Source: Neospora caninum Liverpool
Lineage: Eukaryota > Apicomplexa > Conoidasida > Eucoccidiorida > Sarcocystidae
Length of the DNA: 64,000 bases
Assembly (NCBI RefSeq): GCF_000208865.1
Contig: NC_018386.1
Location: 558,001-622,000, forward strand
Direction: 5' to 3'
In this document: piece by piece, positions 49,076-61,224 of the stretch
Layout of the letters: the number at the start of each line of letters is the position of its first letter
Numbering within the stretch: the stretch's first letter is position 1
Notes under the pieces: generated by a model
What the model was told of the DNA's origin: nothing
Databases searched by the model: none
Seen by the model: the letters and a program-made list of their open reading frames with translations, nothing else
Translations under genes and position numbers: made by a program

Positions 49076-49252
49076 TATAAATATATCTCTCCAGCGCGAG
49101 GGGAAAATAACCGCCCTTCCTTGGAGGGCGGCGCAGCATCTATATATCAAAGGGGGGGTTTTTTTTTTTTGAGGGTTTTTGCGAAAGGCCTTTGAGCGTG
49201 GCATGATACAACTGAGGTTATTCCGCGTCTCTGGGGGGGGGGGGGGGGAGGT
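48905..49252 (+). repeat. Duplicated segment, copy B
   Basis: Diverged counterpart of copy A, including about 180 bp of 3' flank with GCGAAAGGCCTTTGAGCGTGG and a final poly-G run (about 49232-49248) as in copy A. After it the similarity stops and unique sequence begins. Confidence 0.8.
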
Positions 49253-50084
49253 TACGACCACTGCCAAATGGAACCCTCCTGACGAGTTTTCGACTGATCT
49301 CACTCGAGTTTGTTTTCGAGTCAATCTTTTTCAGTTGGGTGTACATAGAGCATGTCCAGATCGTAGCGACGGGCTTTTTGTTTGCGGCAATCCTTATTGG
49401 GGATAATTTCCGGCGTGATACTTTATGAGCGGAGTATGTGGATTAATGAAATTAGTCGTCGAGGAACTGTTTGTCTTATAGCTTTCTTTTCCAACTGGCG
49501 TGCACACGGTCGGCATACTTCTCTGGTACGTTAAGTGTATGTATCCGTTGGTAAATACACACTGGATCCCCGGCGTGCACAAGTTCAGCTGTGTAAGCTT
49601 TCTGACGCGTTTCGATTGTACCGGTCTCACAGTAGTCAACGGCTACAGTTCGAATGAGAAACTAGGGAACAGAACCTGTTTCTTCCGCAGTAGCACTATT
49701 TTTCGAGTGCGCCTGCTCGATCGATACTCGGGGGCTGCGCATACAGCACTCCCGAGTAGTACGGATTCAGTTCACCAGTGACTGATGCTCCCTCTTCTGT
49801 AAAAAACCCCTCGTAACGGAAATGTAGTAAGCGAGATAATCACCTGTTTCGCTACCTGCCGTTGGTACGTTGTGAGAAGAACGGGTGCTCGTTCTTAATT
49901 ACTTTCGCCGAGAGTTTATTATTTTCATCGATTTTCAGCTAGTCTCCACACATTGAATGGGAAAGGACAGCAGGGTAAACCCGGGGCATTCCCCTGGTTA
50001 TAGTTACACCGCGGTGGTGATGCCACTCTACTGCAGACCACACTGTAAACTTCACGCGTCCTTGTGGAATGTGATTGGGAAGTT
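49253..50084. other. Spacer after the duplicated segment
   Basis: About 830 bp, rather AT-rich compared with the exons around it. Short frames (49500-49781 plus, 49925-50247 minus) show no domain. The right end should hold the 3' untranslated region of the minus-strand secreted protein gene. Confidence 0.5.
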
Positions 50085-51858
50085 TCACTGCCGTTTCTCG
50101 GAACCAAAGGACGCGTTTGTGTTCCGCGTGGAGAGCCGTCTGAACCCGATTCCGGATTGCGGCAAGTACGGTGAGCCTGCGGTTACTGGAACGGGGTAAG
50201 AAGGCAAATAGGATGATCCACCATAAGGATATGTAATCGGATACCACTCCCCGAAATTAGTCACAGCGCCAGGCTGCGGGCCTCTCATATCGTAGGCTGC
50301 CGTCCAGCCGCTGAGGCGACCGACAGAAGGCGCTGGGCGCAGAAGAACGTTCGCATAAGTTGCTTGGAGTTCTCGGGGAACAGCAGATGGCTGCAGACTT
50401 TCGAATGACTTGACACGCTTTTCGTCGGCTAAGCCCTTTCCCAATATGTTTAATGCCGTAGTCTCCCCGGTATCTGCTTCAGTTGTTCGGACCTGGGGTT
50501 GTGATGCAGATTCCGCAAGCCATGTGCAGCTGTGTTTTAGAAGCTCGCACAACTTGTCGAGTTTTTGTCCAGAACTCCCTCTGAAGGATGGTGCGCCGCC
50601 CTCTCCAGGTGATGCAAATAACGCTCGGCACACTGAGAGGAGTTGGCGCGAGGTCTCTGTACCCACGGCTGCCGGCTCAGTAGACAAGCGTTCGGACTTT
50701 CCTGAGCCGACTGCGGGCTTCGGTGACCCGGCAGCAGTGCGTGAATGGAGATGCGCACCAATCGAAGAGTTTGAATCCGTTGCTAGGGTGTTTTCGGCTT
50801 TACCCATGCCTGACAGAGCGCACAAGGATAACAACGCCAGGTTCAACTGCGATGTGATGACATCCAAAGGGAAAACAGGCCCTTTTCACAAGATGATTCC
50901 GGATTCTTGTTCCTATTGTTCTGGAACGGAACCTCTGGGTGGCGGAAGCGTTGCGTCGACGACAGGATGGGTAGTAGATACGACAGAGGCGCGGGATCGT
51001 TCCGCTCGAGTATCTATAAGCATATTTACCTGCGTGTCCTTTGCTGGGTGTGTTTGAGCCGACTGTGTGATTTAACACGTTCTGCAGGATTTCCGCTGCC
51101 ACCGCATGCAAATTGGGAAAGGAGGTGGCCTCTGTGACCCTGTCCATTGCTCTTTGAAGATGGGCGGCTAATTGTTCATAGAAAAACCTAGAAAACTGCT
51201 CCTTGAAAAAGCCGCCACCAGAGTCATCGGAACTGGTATTGCCTTTCCTGATATTTTTGTAACCTGCAGGGTGCGTGACAATCTCAACAAAATCATGATA
51301 GAAACCATTTGTCCCAGAGACGAATCATACTATATATACTGTAGAGGGAGGGAGTGTGGCTGACCGAGCGTTGTTGCCCGCTATACCGTACGTGTACAGG
51401 ATTTCTCATTTTCTCATAAAGCGCGCGTCTGCATTCTCAAGCTGAGTGACGATCGTGAAGAGAGGCTGGACGAACTACCGACCTCACTGAAACAAGGATA
51501 AAGCTGGACAGAAGCAAAGGAATTATCGCTGGGATAATCTCCATTTGCGTTGTCTAGTCTTGTGTTCGCACTCAAGCTTCCTACTCCCACGTTGACTACA
51601 GGCCGTCGTCTACCTATCAACGTAAACACACGACCTGATTTGAAGCATTAGACCACAAGCACACAATATGCAGGCGCCTCTAAACTGTTTGACAGGTGGG
51701 AATTGCTGGAAAGGCGTACCTTGGCACATGAAAGGCTCCGGTGGATCAGAGGGCGAGTGTAAGTCTGCAGCCAAGCCGCCCGGTGATCCGCCTTCAACGA
51801 ATGTGCATGCACAGATCATAACTGTCCCAAAGAAAAACGCAAAACCGATGCCCTGCAT
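50085..51858 (-). CDS. Putative secreted protein of unknown family, three exons
   Basis: Exons in coding order: 51858-51720, 51263-51030, 50809-50085; both joins are phase 1 and give 365 residues. A signal peptide opens the protein (MQGIGFAFFFGTVMICACTF, with probable cleavage after EGG or just before). There is no further membrane helix, so it is predicted secreted. Exon 2 encodes a helical, Phe/His-containing stretch (FFKEQFSRFFYEQLAAHLQ). Exon 3 is Ser/Ala/Pro-rich, has a Cys pair region (CELLKHSC), and ends with a Tyr/Pro-rich segment (WYPITYPYGGSSYLPSYP) and a basic end with RRLS. The acceptor of exon 3 (TTATCC..CTCTGTCAG) is pyrimidine-rich; reading straight through instead would start a protein inside what is better seen as intron. 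Small secreted proteins of this kind are often dense granule or rhoptry contents in coccidia; that is inference only. Confidence 0.68.
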
Positions 51859-53642
51859 TTTGGCGGGTGTCAAAAGGTACAGACTCAGCAGAAAGGCAAT
51901 TGCAATGGAGGATGAGCGAGCCTGTCGTCAGAGGGCGCAAGCTTTGGCGCGGCTCCCTGACGAACCCTATTCTATTATTATACAGCAGACTTCCACTCAG
52001 CAGCTTGGAGTTCCACACACACACAGACAATATTAAGTCTTCAAACAGACAAGAAAAACGAAGTGGAACCCTCCTGTGGTCTATGCTTCCTTCTATGGGG
52101 TTACTCCCAGTTGCGCAGGACAGCCACTCGGGGTGCTCGACTGCATTTTGCCGTGCGTCCTCATATGTGCCTGTTCGTCAACTGGCTTGTCGCGAAATAC
52201 TCGTTTAGAGCTTGAGTGTCGTAAGTCACCGGAAACAAGTTCGAGACGGTTAATTCCGCCAATCGTGTGCATTGGGGTAGACGCGCATATGAACCGAGGG
52301 AGGTCTCAACGACGCACTTGAACTATTTTTGTCTTGTCCATCGGGGCTGCTGAAGGTTTCTTTTCTGGCGTGGAGCTGCGGCCGCTGTATGACTTGCTCG
52401 ATACTTTTGGCCTCCCTATGTTGATGTAGTACACCAAGGTCCGTGGGCCACTAATAGGGGATCGATCAATTTTTCACGATCCCAGGATGTCGCCCCACCG
52501 AAGGCTTAGTCTTGCGAACATGATTCGCATGTTTGTTCCCTAGGGGTGGATTTTCGATCCCACTATGCCGTTTTTACGTTCGCTCGTGATGCAACAGAGA
52601 ACACTCCTGCTGACGAGTTTGTTGTATCAAATCCACGCCGGTAGGCTTCCTGAGGGTATATCCGATTTTTTTCATTCATTTGGAAAAGCGGCACTCTGTA
52701 GGCACTCGTTGAGTACTGAATAAGATTCGCTAAGCTACTTTCTTTCGCTATCACACCCGTGACCTGAGGCTATAACAATTCGGTAGCTGGTATAATTTTC
52801 AGATGGCCCCCACAATTTGGGCGATGCCGCAGACTGTTTTGGCCGGGTTAGGCGCCCTCAAGAACGCACGTATGCTTCTCTACTGAGACACTAACAGAAG
52901 GTCGAGTGATTGACTTTCCCATCCGTTCTGGATCATGCGAAACCCTCAAGCGATTGGACGGATGTGTACAGTCGCATTCGACAATTTCAGGTATGCCAGC
53001 CTCGGTATGACGCGTGTGGAACGGCATTTCGAGGAGCTTACCACCCGAATGTGAATGTGGAACTGAGGTTGTTGAACGCTTCCAAACCATTTTCTAATTT
53101 CAACGTTAAGGCAAACTTGTATCGGCACACCCCATCTCCCTATCGTACCTGCTTGTTGACCAGTTTGTTTCGGCTGTCGTCATCGGGGGTCCCTGTCAAT
53201 CCATTGAGTCACCTGCTAATGGCGGGACGCCATCTCCCTGTCCTGGAAGGCCGGTACAGTAGGGGCATCTTATTGCTCCAGTCTGAGAAACTGTGTTCAT
53301 TCGTTTCGCTCCCTCTTCGAATCCTCGTATTTAACCCTCTTGTTTCCCGTCGGTGGTCGATACTAACCTCTGCCGAGTCAACTTGGAACAGGCGGCCTTC
53401 CGGGTGCACCGGCTGCCGGTTGGAAAGCTCGCGCAAAATCACTTTGGCGCCTTCTAGCGACGGCTCTTTCCGCCTGGCGACTACGAGGACGTTTGAGCGA
53501 GTGAAGTGAAACACTGGCAAGTGTCCCTACAGCAACTGTTGGTTATCTTGGATCCACGACAGCCTATTCTGTAAAGTGACGAATCACGAAAAACGACGGA
53601 CAGCCACTCTTTCACACTAGCACTATCAGACTGTTCTCGCAC
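51859..53642. other. Spacer without a supported gene
   Basis: It contains the likely promoter of the minus-strand secreted protein. A plus-strand frame open from 52910 to 53509 (about 200 codons) and an overlapping minus-strand frame at 53520-53209 are Arg/Ser-rich with no domain, no membrane segment and no matching splice sites; I call neither. Confidence 0.4.
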
Positions 53643-54777
53643 ATGTCTGGAGAGACAGCGTGGCTCCGCTGCCCCCCGTTGGCGGTCTGCTGTACCTGTT
53701 GTAACTTTCTGCCTTTCCTCCTTTTTTCCAGGAGGGACTATCCGCTTTTACTACAAGTTTGTTCGGGTTTCCATTTCTCTTTTAGAAGCAACTATTTTGA
53801 CGGTTGGTTTTGTTCTTCCCGCCACGCGGCGTTCTCGGCGCCCTCCGGGCGCGATACGCTCACGAGCGTCAGAGCAGATGTGCATCAGCTGTATTACTCT
53901 CACCGGTCACCTGCGGAGTCACAAGACAGGTATACTTCCGTCTTTTTTTCTTGACAGCGGAATGCGCACGTTCACTCCATTCCTCCTGCTTATGAGACGC
54001 CTATTAGGCTGTGTGTGACCCGCCAAGACCTCCGCATGTTGCTGGACAACGGAATCCTACGACGGCTGAACCCTGAAGGTTAGTTTCTTTCTCCAAGTGC
54101 CCGTGCTTCAGTTCTTTTTCGCTTCGTCGACTTTTACCCTTCGATTCCTTTAGTTCGAAGCAGATCTGTAGCTCCGACGCCTGGCATTTCTTTGCACGCG
54201 TTTTAGCTCCGGCTTCTTCATGAGTTGCAAACGAGCGCAGTTCTGCTTCCCCAGCAGTGTCCGGCTGCCGATACTTATATTTCGAGCCTCCCTGGCTGTT
54301 CCCTACTCCATAGCAGATGGCCATCAGTGGAAGCCCAACCGCCCCCTAAAAATGGCATGTTTCTCTGCAGCGAAGAAACTCTGGGTCTTTTTGTGTTTTA
54401 GGGTCTCATCGGTTCTCGTTCGGTGCCGTCAGAAGCATATCCCGTCCTTTGTTCCATGAAGACTAAGTCATGCGTACAATAGGTTCGCCACACACACAAG
54501 AAGAGATCGGGATTCTCAGCACGAAACATTGTCCGTGCTTTTGCTCTTGGCTGCCTAGTTTTCTTTACACCTCTTCTCAGCGGTTCTCTCCTCTCTCGCT
54601 GTCGCTGTTTGTCGCGTCAACATAGCGCACCTCACGCTACCTGAATGGATACATAATGCTTCCGCAGAAACCATCCAGAAAACCTGGATACCACGCCGTC
54701 TACTCCGAGAAGGAAGCGCCGGTGCCGCAGATTCCCTTGCAAGAGCCAATAAATTTTACGCGCGTGCCTCGTGCTAG
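53643..54777 (+). CDS. Small unrecognised protein; two firm 3' exons, 5' exon uncertain
   Basis: Firm exons: one ending at 54078 and 54626-54777, joined in phase 1 (split Ala codon). They read RQDLRMLLDNGILRRLNPE, then HLTLPEWIHNASAETIQKTW, IPRRLLREGSAGAADSLAR and a stop at 54777. The 5' side has two options. Option 1: exon 53643-53929 from ATG 53643, with the next acceptor at 54005-54007, giving 169 residues in phase. Option 2: the next exon starts at 53958 (RNAHVHSIPPAYETPIRLC), which reads very well but needs another frame in the first exon and leaves no ATG. The basic, Arg/Leu-rich character would suit a mitochondrial matrix or ribosomal protein; I do not recognise one. The stop lies only 42 bp before the ATG of the capping protein gene. 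Confidence 0.5.
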
Positions 54778-54819
54778 AACGTTAATCGACTCTTGGGACA
54801 GCTTCGAATAGAAATCAGA

Positions 54820-57800
54820 ATGGAAGAAGCCGCAAATGGGCTCTCACGGCTCTCCTCTGGAGTCGGTGTCCCTCGCTCGGCTACAGAGGACGACTCTGGC
54901 GACGCTGCAACACTGGCAAGGAATCGATGTATTGTTCGTTTCTTTGCGAACAACAGCCCTCCTGACCAACTCCGGAGCGTCGTGGAAGGTACGAGCAACC
55001 GCTGACGAACTCGTCCTCGACGTTTTTCACTACGGCCACTCTCGCTTTTCCCTCTGTGCGTCGGCGTATCTCGGTCTCCTCCCCTAATTCTGAACCTGAA
55101 TGCGCCACCGTCTCCCGCGAAAGTTCCTGCGTCCTGCTTAGGAACTGCAGATCTCCTGTTTCAACAGCGTTTGTATCATGCACACACTCAAATAGTTATA
55201 TATACCGTCAGCATTTGTTTTTGAATGCGTACATGGATGCTAGACGTTTGCAATTCTGTGAGGCGCACGCTTTTCGGAGGACGCGCACTCTGCGTCATTG
55301 CCTTCCTCTCTGCCTTCGCACTGCTTCCTATGCACACGGCTACCAACTTCCATGTACACATACATCTATATAAAAACACAAAAATGCGTTTGCCGGCAAA
55401 GCACTGGAGTGGATGCCGAGGGAAAACGCACTGCCATGAAGAGTGCACGTGTGCTGCTCGCCGACACGAGGAGTCTGGCGCGTTTCCTCGTGCGACTCCA
55501 CACCTTTTTCTTTGTTGAGGACGCACCTCTGCTTCGCTGCAGACTGCGAACTGCTGGCGGACGATGAGACACTAATGGGTTACGACTTCGTGGAGGAAGT
55601 CTGCGAAGCTGCCCATGATGACTCGCTTGCCCTCTTTGCCTTCGTCCCCGATGATGATCAGCCGTTCCTCCAGGTAGGGTGCGCGGCCCGGCGCAAGCAC
55701 GTCGCTTGTCCTTTGGCCCGCCGACCCACTCCTCTCTCGCTGCTCCTCGTTGCGACCGGTGCGGTGACCTGCATCTGCTTGCCTATCCGTGCTTTGCCCA
55801 TCCGTGCGTTTATATGCCTGCATCTCTGCGTGGACATGTGCGCGTTCGCCGTGCTTCTGCCTGTCAGCCTTCTACCGATTTGCGTCAGCTCTTCGCTCTG
55901 AGTCGAGATTCATTTCTGCGCCTGCAGCTACTTCCCTTTTCTCCCGGAACCTCTTCATCTATCTTGCGATGTCTCTGGCGTACAGTCGAGTTACACAGCG
56001 ATGGTTATGCATGCGCGCATGCATCCACGTTGCGAGGCTTTGGTATATAGAGGCGCAGATAATGCAGAGGTGTTCTCCAGGCGGAGACCAGAACCCACTC
56101 GTGGTATCTCGAAGCCTTCATTTTATGTAGCAACGTGCATTTGGCTGATGTAAACAGAACTCGGGAACATCCCAGACAGAAACGCCATAGTCTCGACAAT
56201 TCTTGGACAGAGTGCGCATGCCCAAAGACCACCTGCCGTCTGCGGGAAGAAACCCTCGCAGCCGGAGGGAAGAGAGATACCCGTTGGACGCCTGGCGCTG
56301 CCTGTTCCTACGCAGACATTTGCGGGGAGGCTAGTCGCCTGCACGTGCAGAGGCGATGACCGCTCTGTTTCCTTTCGGTTTCGCAGGGAATTATGTGCCG
56401 CGAGGGCAAGCTGAGTGAAAACGTGTACCTTTACCCGCCTGCCAAGCTCGCAGTCACACTCTCTCATTCGACCTGCGTAAGGCTGTTCCACGACTTGTGC
56501 AGTTTCAACGCATTACCCTGGAGGCTTCTTCCAGTCAAAGGATGTCTAACCGCACCAATGCTCTGGGGTCGTGTTGTCCTCCGCAGCACAATACACATGC
56601 GTAATCAAATGCATCTAAGCAGAAATATATAAATATACATTTATGTATATATATATATATCTGTACACCTGTGCATGCAACTACACAGGAGATATAATAT
56701 GCATTTTGGCATGCAATGCCGTATCGAGAGTGAGGGGAATTCTGGCTTACATATATAAGTGTCTCAATGTAGGCGTATACAGATATCTATATACATACCG
56801 GTAGTCTACCATATGTTCCGCTATCCCCTAGGCAAGCAGCCGCGTCGAAACTGTTCTTTGGTTTTTTTTCCCAGTCTCTCATTCTCCCTCCTCGTCCTGC
56901 GCCGTCGACCTGCTTCCCGGAGGAGGTTGAGCCTTACCGGTAAGAACTTCTCAGCTTTTTTCCTGTTGCAGTCAACAAGCTCCATTGGGGGGGGGGGGGG
57001 GGGAAGCCTTGCGTTTCGCTTTCGTGTGTCCTGCCCTGGAGATTCGCGTCGGTCTCGTGGGTTTCCTCCCTGTAACGCGGAGTTTTCCAAGCTCCTTCGT
57101 CCCCTCCTGTCCCTTCTTCGGGTGCCTCTGAAGTTTTTCCTGTCTCCATTGATCTTCTCCGTGTCTGTCAGTGTAGCCTTGATTTGTGTGTCGTCTCGCA
57201 GCTGAGTTACGAGGTGGAGGGAAAAAAAAGAACGCTGTGCATTTCCTCTCTGTCCTGTTTCCAGTCGGCCTCTGTACGTCGAGGGCTTCCCTGTAGGGTT
57301 CTCTTCCATAGTCGTTTTCTCTTTCCTCTTTGCCTGTCTCCATTTCGGTGCGCGGCGCACCTCGCGACTCCTGCCACACACGCGGTTTTCTTGTGGCTGT
57401 CTCCACATACGGCGGCCCATGTGTTGGCCTCGCCTTTCGACTTGTGCTTCCTCCCCTTCTCAGGAAAGCGCTCGAGGACGCCTTCAGCCGCTATGTGGAG
57501 CTGCGATATTCCGACGACGCAGTCGAGCCCCGTCGCTCCGCCGTACGCACGCGCCACGCGACGGCAGTGTATGCGCGCATTTTGCCGGAAACGGAGAAGA
57601 ACGCGAGCGAGGAGACAGCGGAACCCTCGGACGGGCCAGCTCTGCCCAGTGAAACGGACGCCTACGCCCCGCCTCAGTCGGCCGCGGCGGTTGCCTATGT
57701 CCAACAGGGCGGAGGGAAAATCTACAAACTGACAGCGGCCATGTCCTTGAGACACAGCAATGCCGAAAGCTGCTGGTAGGGAATAAACGATGTAGGGGGG

Positions 57801-58742
57801 GGTTCTACAGCTCGCAGGCACAGACGTGAGGAGCGAGAAAAGGAAATCCGAGGAAACGGTCACCCATGGTTACCTAGGTGTACGCAAATGTCTATCCATA
57901 ACTATCTAGGTATATACAAGTATATATGTATATACATAGATAAGTATATGTTAGTATACGTATATGCATATGTATATATATATGAATGCATCTGTGGGTA
58001 TGTGTTTACTTATATTTGCTGTAGGGCAGCGGCGCGGACGTCGTACTGGGAAGTTTATTTTTCGACGGCGAACCAGCGGTTGGCGATTGAGGTAAGACGA
58101 GAGCCGACAGCAGTTGTAGATCTATTTCCGTGTTCTTGCGCCACTCGGACTGCATTTGCGTCCGTGTCTCTCAGGGCAAAGTGCGTTTGCGTTCCCACAC
58201 GTGCGAGGACTGGAATGCCCAAGTGGACTACCAGCGCATTTTCGTTTCTCCGACAGAAGCATCCCGCGGGAAGCCCCGCGAAATGCCGCAGGCTCCAGAA
58301 GAGGACAGCAACGGCGCACGCGAAACTCCCGAGCAGCTTTCGGACGCTTCGCGAGAGAAAGCGCATGCGTCTGCTCAGGAGGGAAGTCGCCCCGCTGAAC
58401 GACGCGAAGGCCTTTACGTCGAGAAGTGTGTAGAGGTCAACGATCCCTCTGCGCTCGTCCGTCGCGTCCTCGAGTTCATCAAAGACAAAGAGGCCGATGT
58501 CCTTGGCGACGAAAGGCACTGCTTCCAGGCCTACGGTAAGATTCTTCACAGGACAAGACATGCCGTTTTCCTCATTGCCGACTGGTCTTCTGCCGTTGTT
58601 CTGTCGAGCGCCGTCGCGCCATCGCTGATCCGTTTTGTCATTCTTTCTCTTTGCAGTGCCGGCCACGCTTCGAGCTCTGCGCCGCGTTCTCTCCCTCACC
58701 GGGAGGACGTTCGACTGGCAACAGCAATCGCTGCAGCTGTAG
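54820..58742 (+). CDS. F-actin capping protein subunit alpha, eight exons
   Basis: With the beta subunit it caps actin filament barbed ends. Exons: 54820-54988, 55543-55673, 56387-56476, 56875-56939, 57464-57775, 58025-58091, 58175-58535, 58657-58742. All phases agree and give 426 residues, against about 286 in animals. The start RFFANNSPPDQLRSVVEDCE matches the alpha N-terminus. EEVEPYRKALEDAFSRYVEL matches the central helix. GKIYKLTAAMSLRHSNAESC, RTSYWEVYFSTANQRLAIEG and KVRLRSHTCEDW match the strands ending in the 'DGNVQL-SHKD' region. LRALRRVLSLTGRTFDWQ is the hallmark C-terminus (ALRR-LP-TRTKIDW in animals). The extra length comes from acidic inserts before GKIYKL and after RIFVSP (about 60 residues), both apparently on loops. 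The short exon 56875-56939 is inferred from phase and splice signals and is the least certain. Confidence 0.86.
56628..57002. repeat. Simple repeats in capping protein introns
   Basis: TA/CATA tract at about 56628-56661 in the intron after the third exon, and a run of about 16 G at 56987-57002 in the intron after the fourth. A further TATA-rich tract lies at about 57900-57982 before the sixth exon. Confidence 0.8.
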
Positions 58743-60894
58743 GATTTCGGTTCGACGCTTTAGGCGCTTCGCCGTTCTTCCACCGGACTCGTGACTGTCC
58801 TCCAGGTGTCTGTTGCGCCGGCGCCGTTCCGCCTTTTGTTTTTGTCGACACCGCTGTGAAAACGTCTGCTTCGTTCACGCGTCTCCCTCGTTCCTCTCCT
58901 CATCCAAGCTGTCCCAGGCAAGGACGTTCGTGGATAGCAAATGATTTCTGCTGTTCGATGTCCAGGCTCAATGGCACATGTTCATAGCTGTGTGCATTTG
59001 CACAGACGTGCGCACCGAAATGGAGATTTGCGTGCGGCCTGCGAGTCTATTCGCAGTATTGATCTTTGTGCACTGCGGGGCTTGGAAAGGGTTCTTTCCC
59101 TAGGAGGGAAGTGTGGGAAATGTTCAAAATGCAGGCACCACCGAGACGGCCCGCAGCGGCTAAGGAACTGCCGTGAGTTCTCGGTGACTCCCCCTGTCAG
59201 AGAGATGCCCCGTTGGAAATAAAAAGATCTTTGGACTGAAAAACCAGCGCCGTACTCTTCTCTCTCCCTCGCGGCCGTCTTTATTTCTGCTCCCTTCCAT
59301 CGTGTGTGCTGCTGGAAATGTCCGGGCGATCGCTTGCGGTGTCTTTTTGGCGCCTTTGCCCGCCGCCCGTTCTCGCCCTTCACGAGGGGTGCTGCCGGGT
59401 CACATGCACCCACTCTCTCGCGTGCGCAAATCGCCACACATGCGTCCTTCAACATTCCAAGGAAACACGCGATACAGACACAGGCGCATGCGCATCTCTC
59501 TGTTGCGTCGCCGCCTTCGTAGATCTCGGTGGGGGCGCAAGCATCCCCCAATCTTAAACACTGCCTGCCTATCTAGCTGTCCATCTGTTTCTCTCAACTC
59601 TCGCAGCCTCCCTCCACGCGGACCTGCAGATTTTAGTGACCGACGCGACCGGTGGCCCTCGCGTGTCGTGTTACGGCAGACACCCCTCCCTTTTCCTTTT
59701 CCGCGGTGTCGGCGTGTGCCGACAAAGCAACTGGGGTTTCCGGAAGGTTCTCGCTCGTGGGTTTTAAGCGAGGGAGACACTCGGCACACAAAACGGGGAG
59801 CCGCCTTGTGGGAAACTACCGGCGAGCTGTGCCGCCGTCGCCCTCGGGTGCGGGCGTGGCGCACACACGTCTGGAGGACAAAGCTGCGCAGGTGAGCGAG
59901 AAGCACAGAATGCAAAAGATGCCCTCTCTGTCGAACCCTTCTGGCCGTTCTCGGCCCTGAGGCGCCGCGAAAAACGCAGCGTCCGTTCTCTCGAGAACTC
60001 GCGACAGTTCGATCTGAAGCCACGGACAAAGTTCGCTGCATAAAAAAGGGAGGGACGCCTTTCACGCACCCTCCTCCCTAAACATCGGCAGGTCCGGATC
60101 GAGGCACACAGCCTGCACAGCACGCACTGGAGCCTGCAGAGAGAGACTCGACCGCGGGTCGTGGAAAGGAACAAGCGGTGCACGTCTCCGATGCCTCATG
60201 CAAGCGCGTCCCGTGCACAAATTCCTGTGCCTCGTCCCAGGTTACGAAAGCCCCCAAACTCTACTCCGGAAGAAACCTCTGCACACATCTATACGTCTAG
60301 ATGCATATAAACACATATATCCACATGCAAACATATACAGGCGCATATGCATAATCACGCAAATAGATTCCATACACATACGCGTGCATACATCGACGCA
60401 GGTTTGGATATGAACCTTTATGCATGCAAGCATACATGTGCATTGACTTGCGGGGACACCTGTTGAGGCTGACGTGCCTGTTCTTGGCGCCCCATCTCGT
60501 GAGGACCCGCTTCTCCAAAGAAAATCGCCGCATACGCCTCCCTGAAAATTCTGAACCTGCTGACGCAACACACGTTGCCTCCCTTTCCAGAAAAGCGTTC
60601 TCTCAGATCTTGCCTCGCCATCGCCACAGATGTATATTTATACACACGCATATATACATATATATGCATACATGTATGTGGACCGAACAGTACATCAGCG
60701 TATACAAGCGGCGTTCTCAGTCGCGGAAGTGAGCTGTTTTCGAGACTCGTTGAACGGACCTCTTGAAACGTCGCACCCTTTTCTCACGCGCGTGCGCCCT
60801 CACACTGGAAGGCGTGCACACTTACAGGCACACCATGTTTGTACCCATCACGTACTTACACGTACAAATGCGCCAACCTATGTATATAGATGCA

Positions 60895-60934
<40 letters not shown>

Positions 60935-61224
60935 TATGCATATAGATAGATAGCCAGATGCACGCCAATGTAAGCATAAATGTGGAGGGGCGAGGCCTTG
61001 TCTGAGACGGCCAAAGGACCAAGTGCGTTCCTTGAGAGCTTGGCGTTGCTTCTTTTCTTTTTATCTGGAATGGAGTTCGAGAGTTGCCTGCCTGTGCACC
61101 CTGGATTTGTTTCCCAGCGCCTTTCCGCCTTCGTCGCCATGTATGCCTTCTTGTCCAGTCAGATAGGCAGATGCATGCGCTGTCCCTCTGCTGCTTTCGC
61201 CTGGCCTTCGCGGTCCCTCTGAGC
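58743..61224. other. Convergent spacer with two possible plus-strand exons and TA tracts
   Basis: Two segments pair in phase: one ending at 59891 before GTGAGC (..AHTRLEDKAAQ) and one from 60092 after CAG to 60240 (VRIEAHSLHSTHWSLQRETR...). They read like protein, but I find no start, no domain and no clear continuation, so they are recorded here and not called as a gene. TATA-rich tracts lie at 60640-60670 and 60896-60945. The remainder should be 3' flanks of the two neighbouring genes. Confidence 0.4.

Noticed and set aside
50810..50867. Signal-peptide-like start of a single-exon protein (minus strand, ATG at 50867)
   Set aside because: The hydrophobic stretch coincides with the pyrimidine tract of a splice acceptor at 50810-50812, and a separate upstream exon already supplies a real signal peptide with matching phase.
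52910..53509. Plus-strand open frame of 199 codons
   Set aside because: No start context, domain or membrane segment, and a minus-strand frame is open over the same bases. It may be decayed mobile DNA, but nothing diagnostic is visible.
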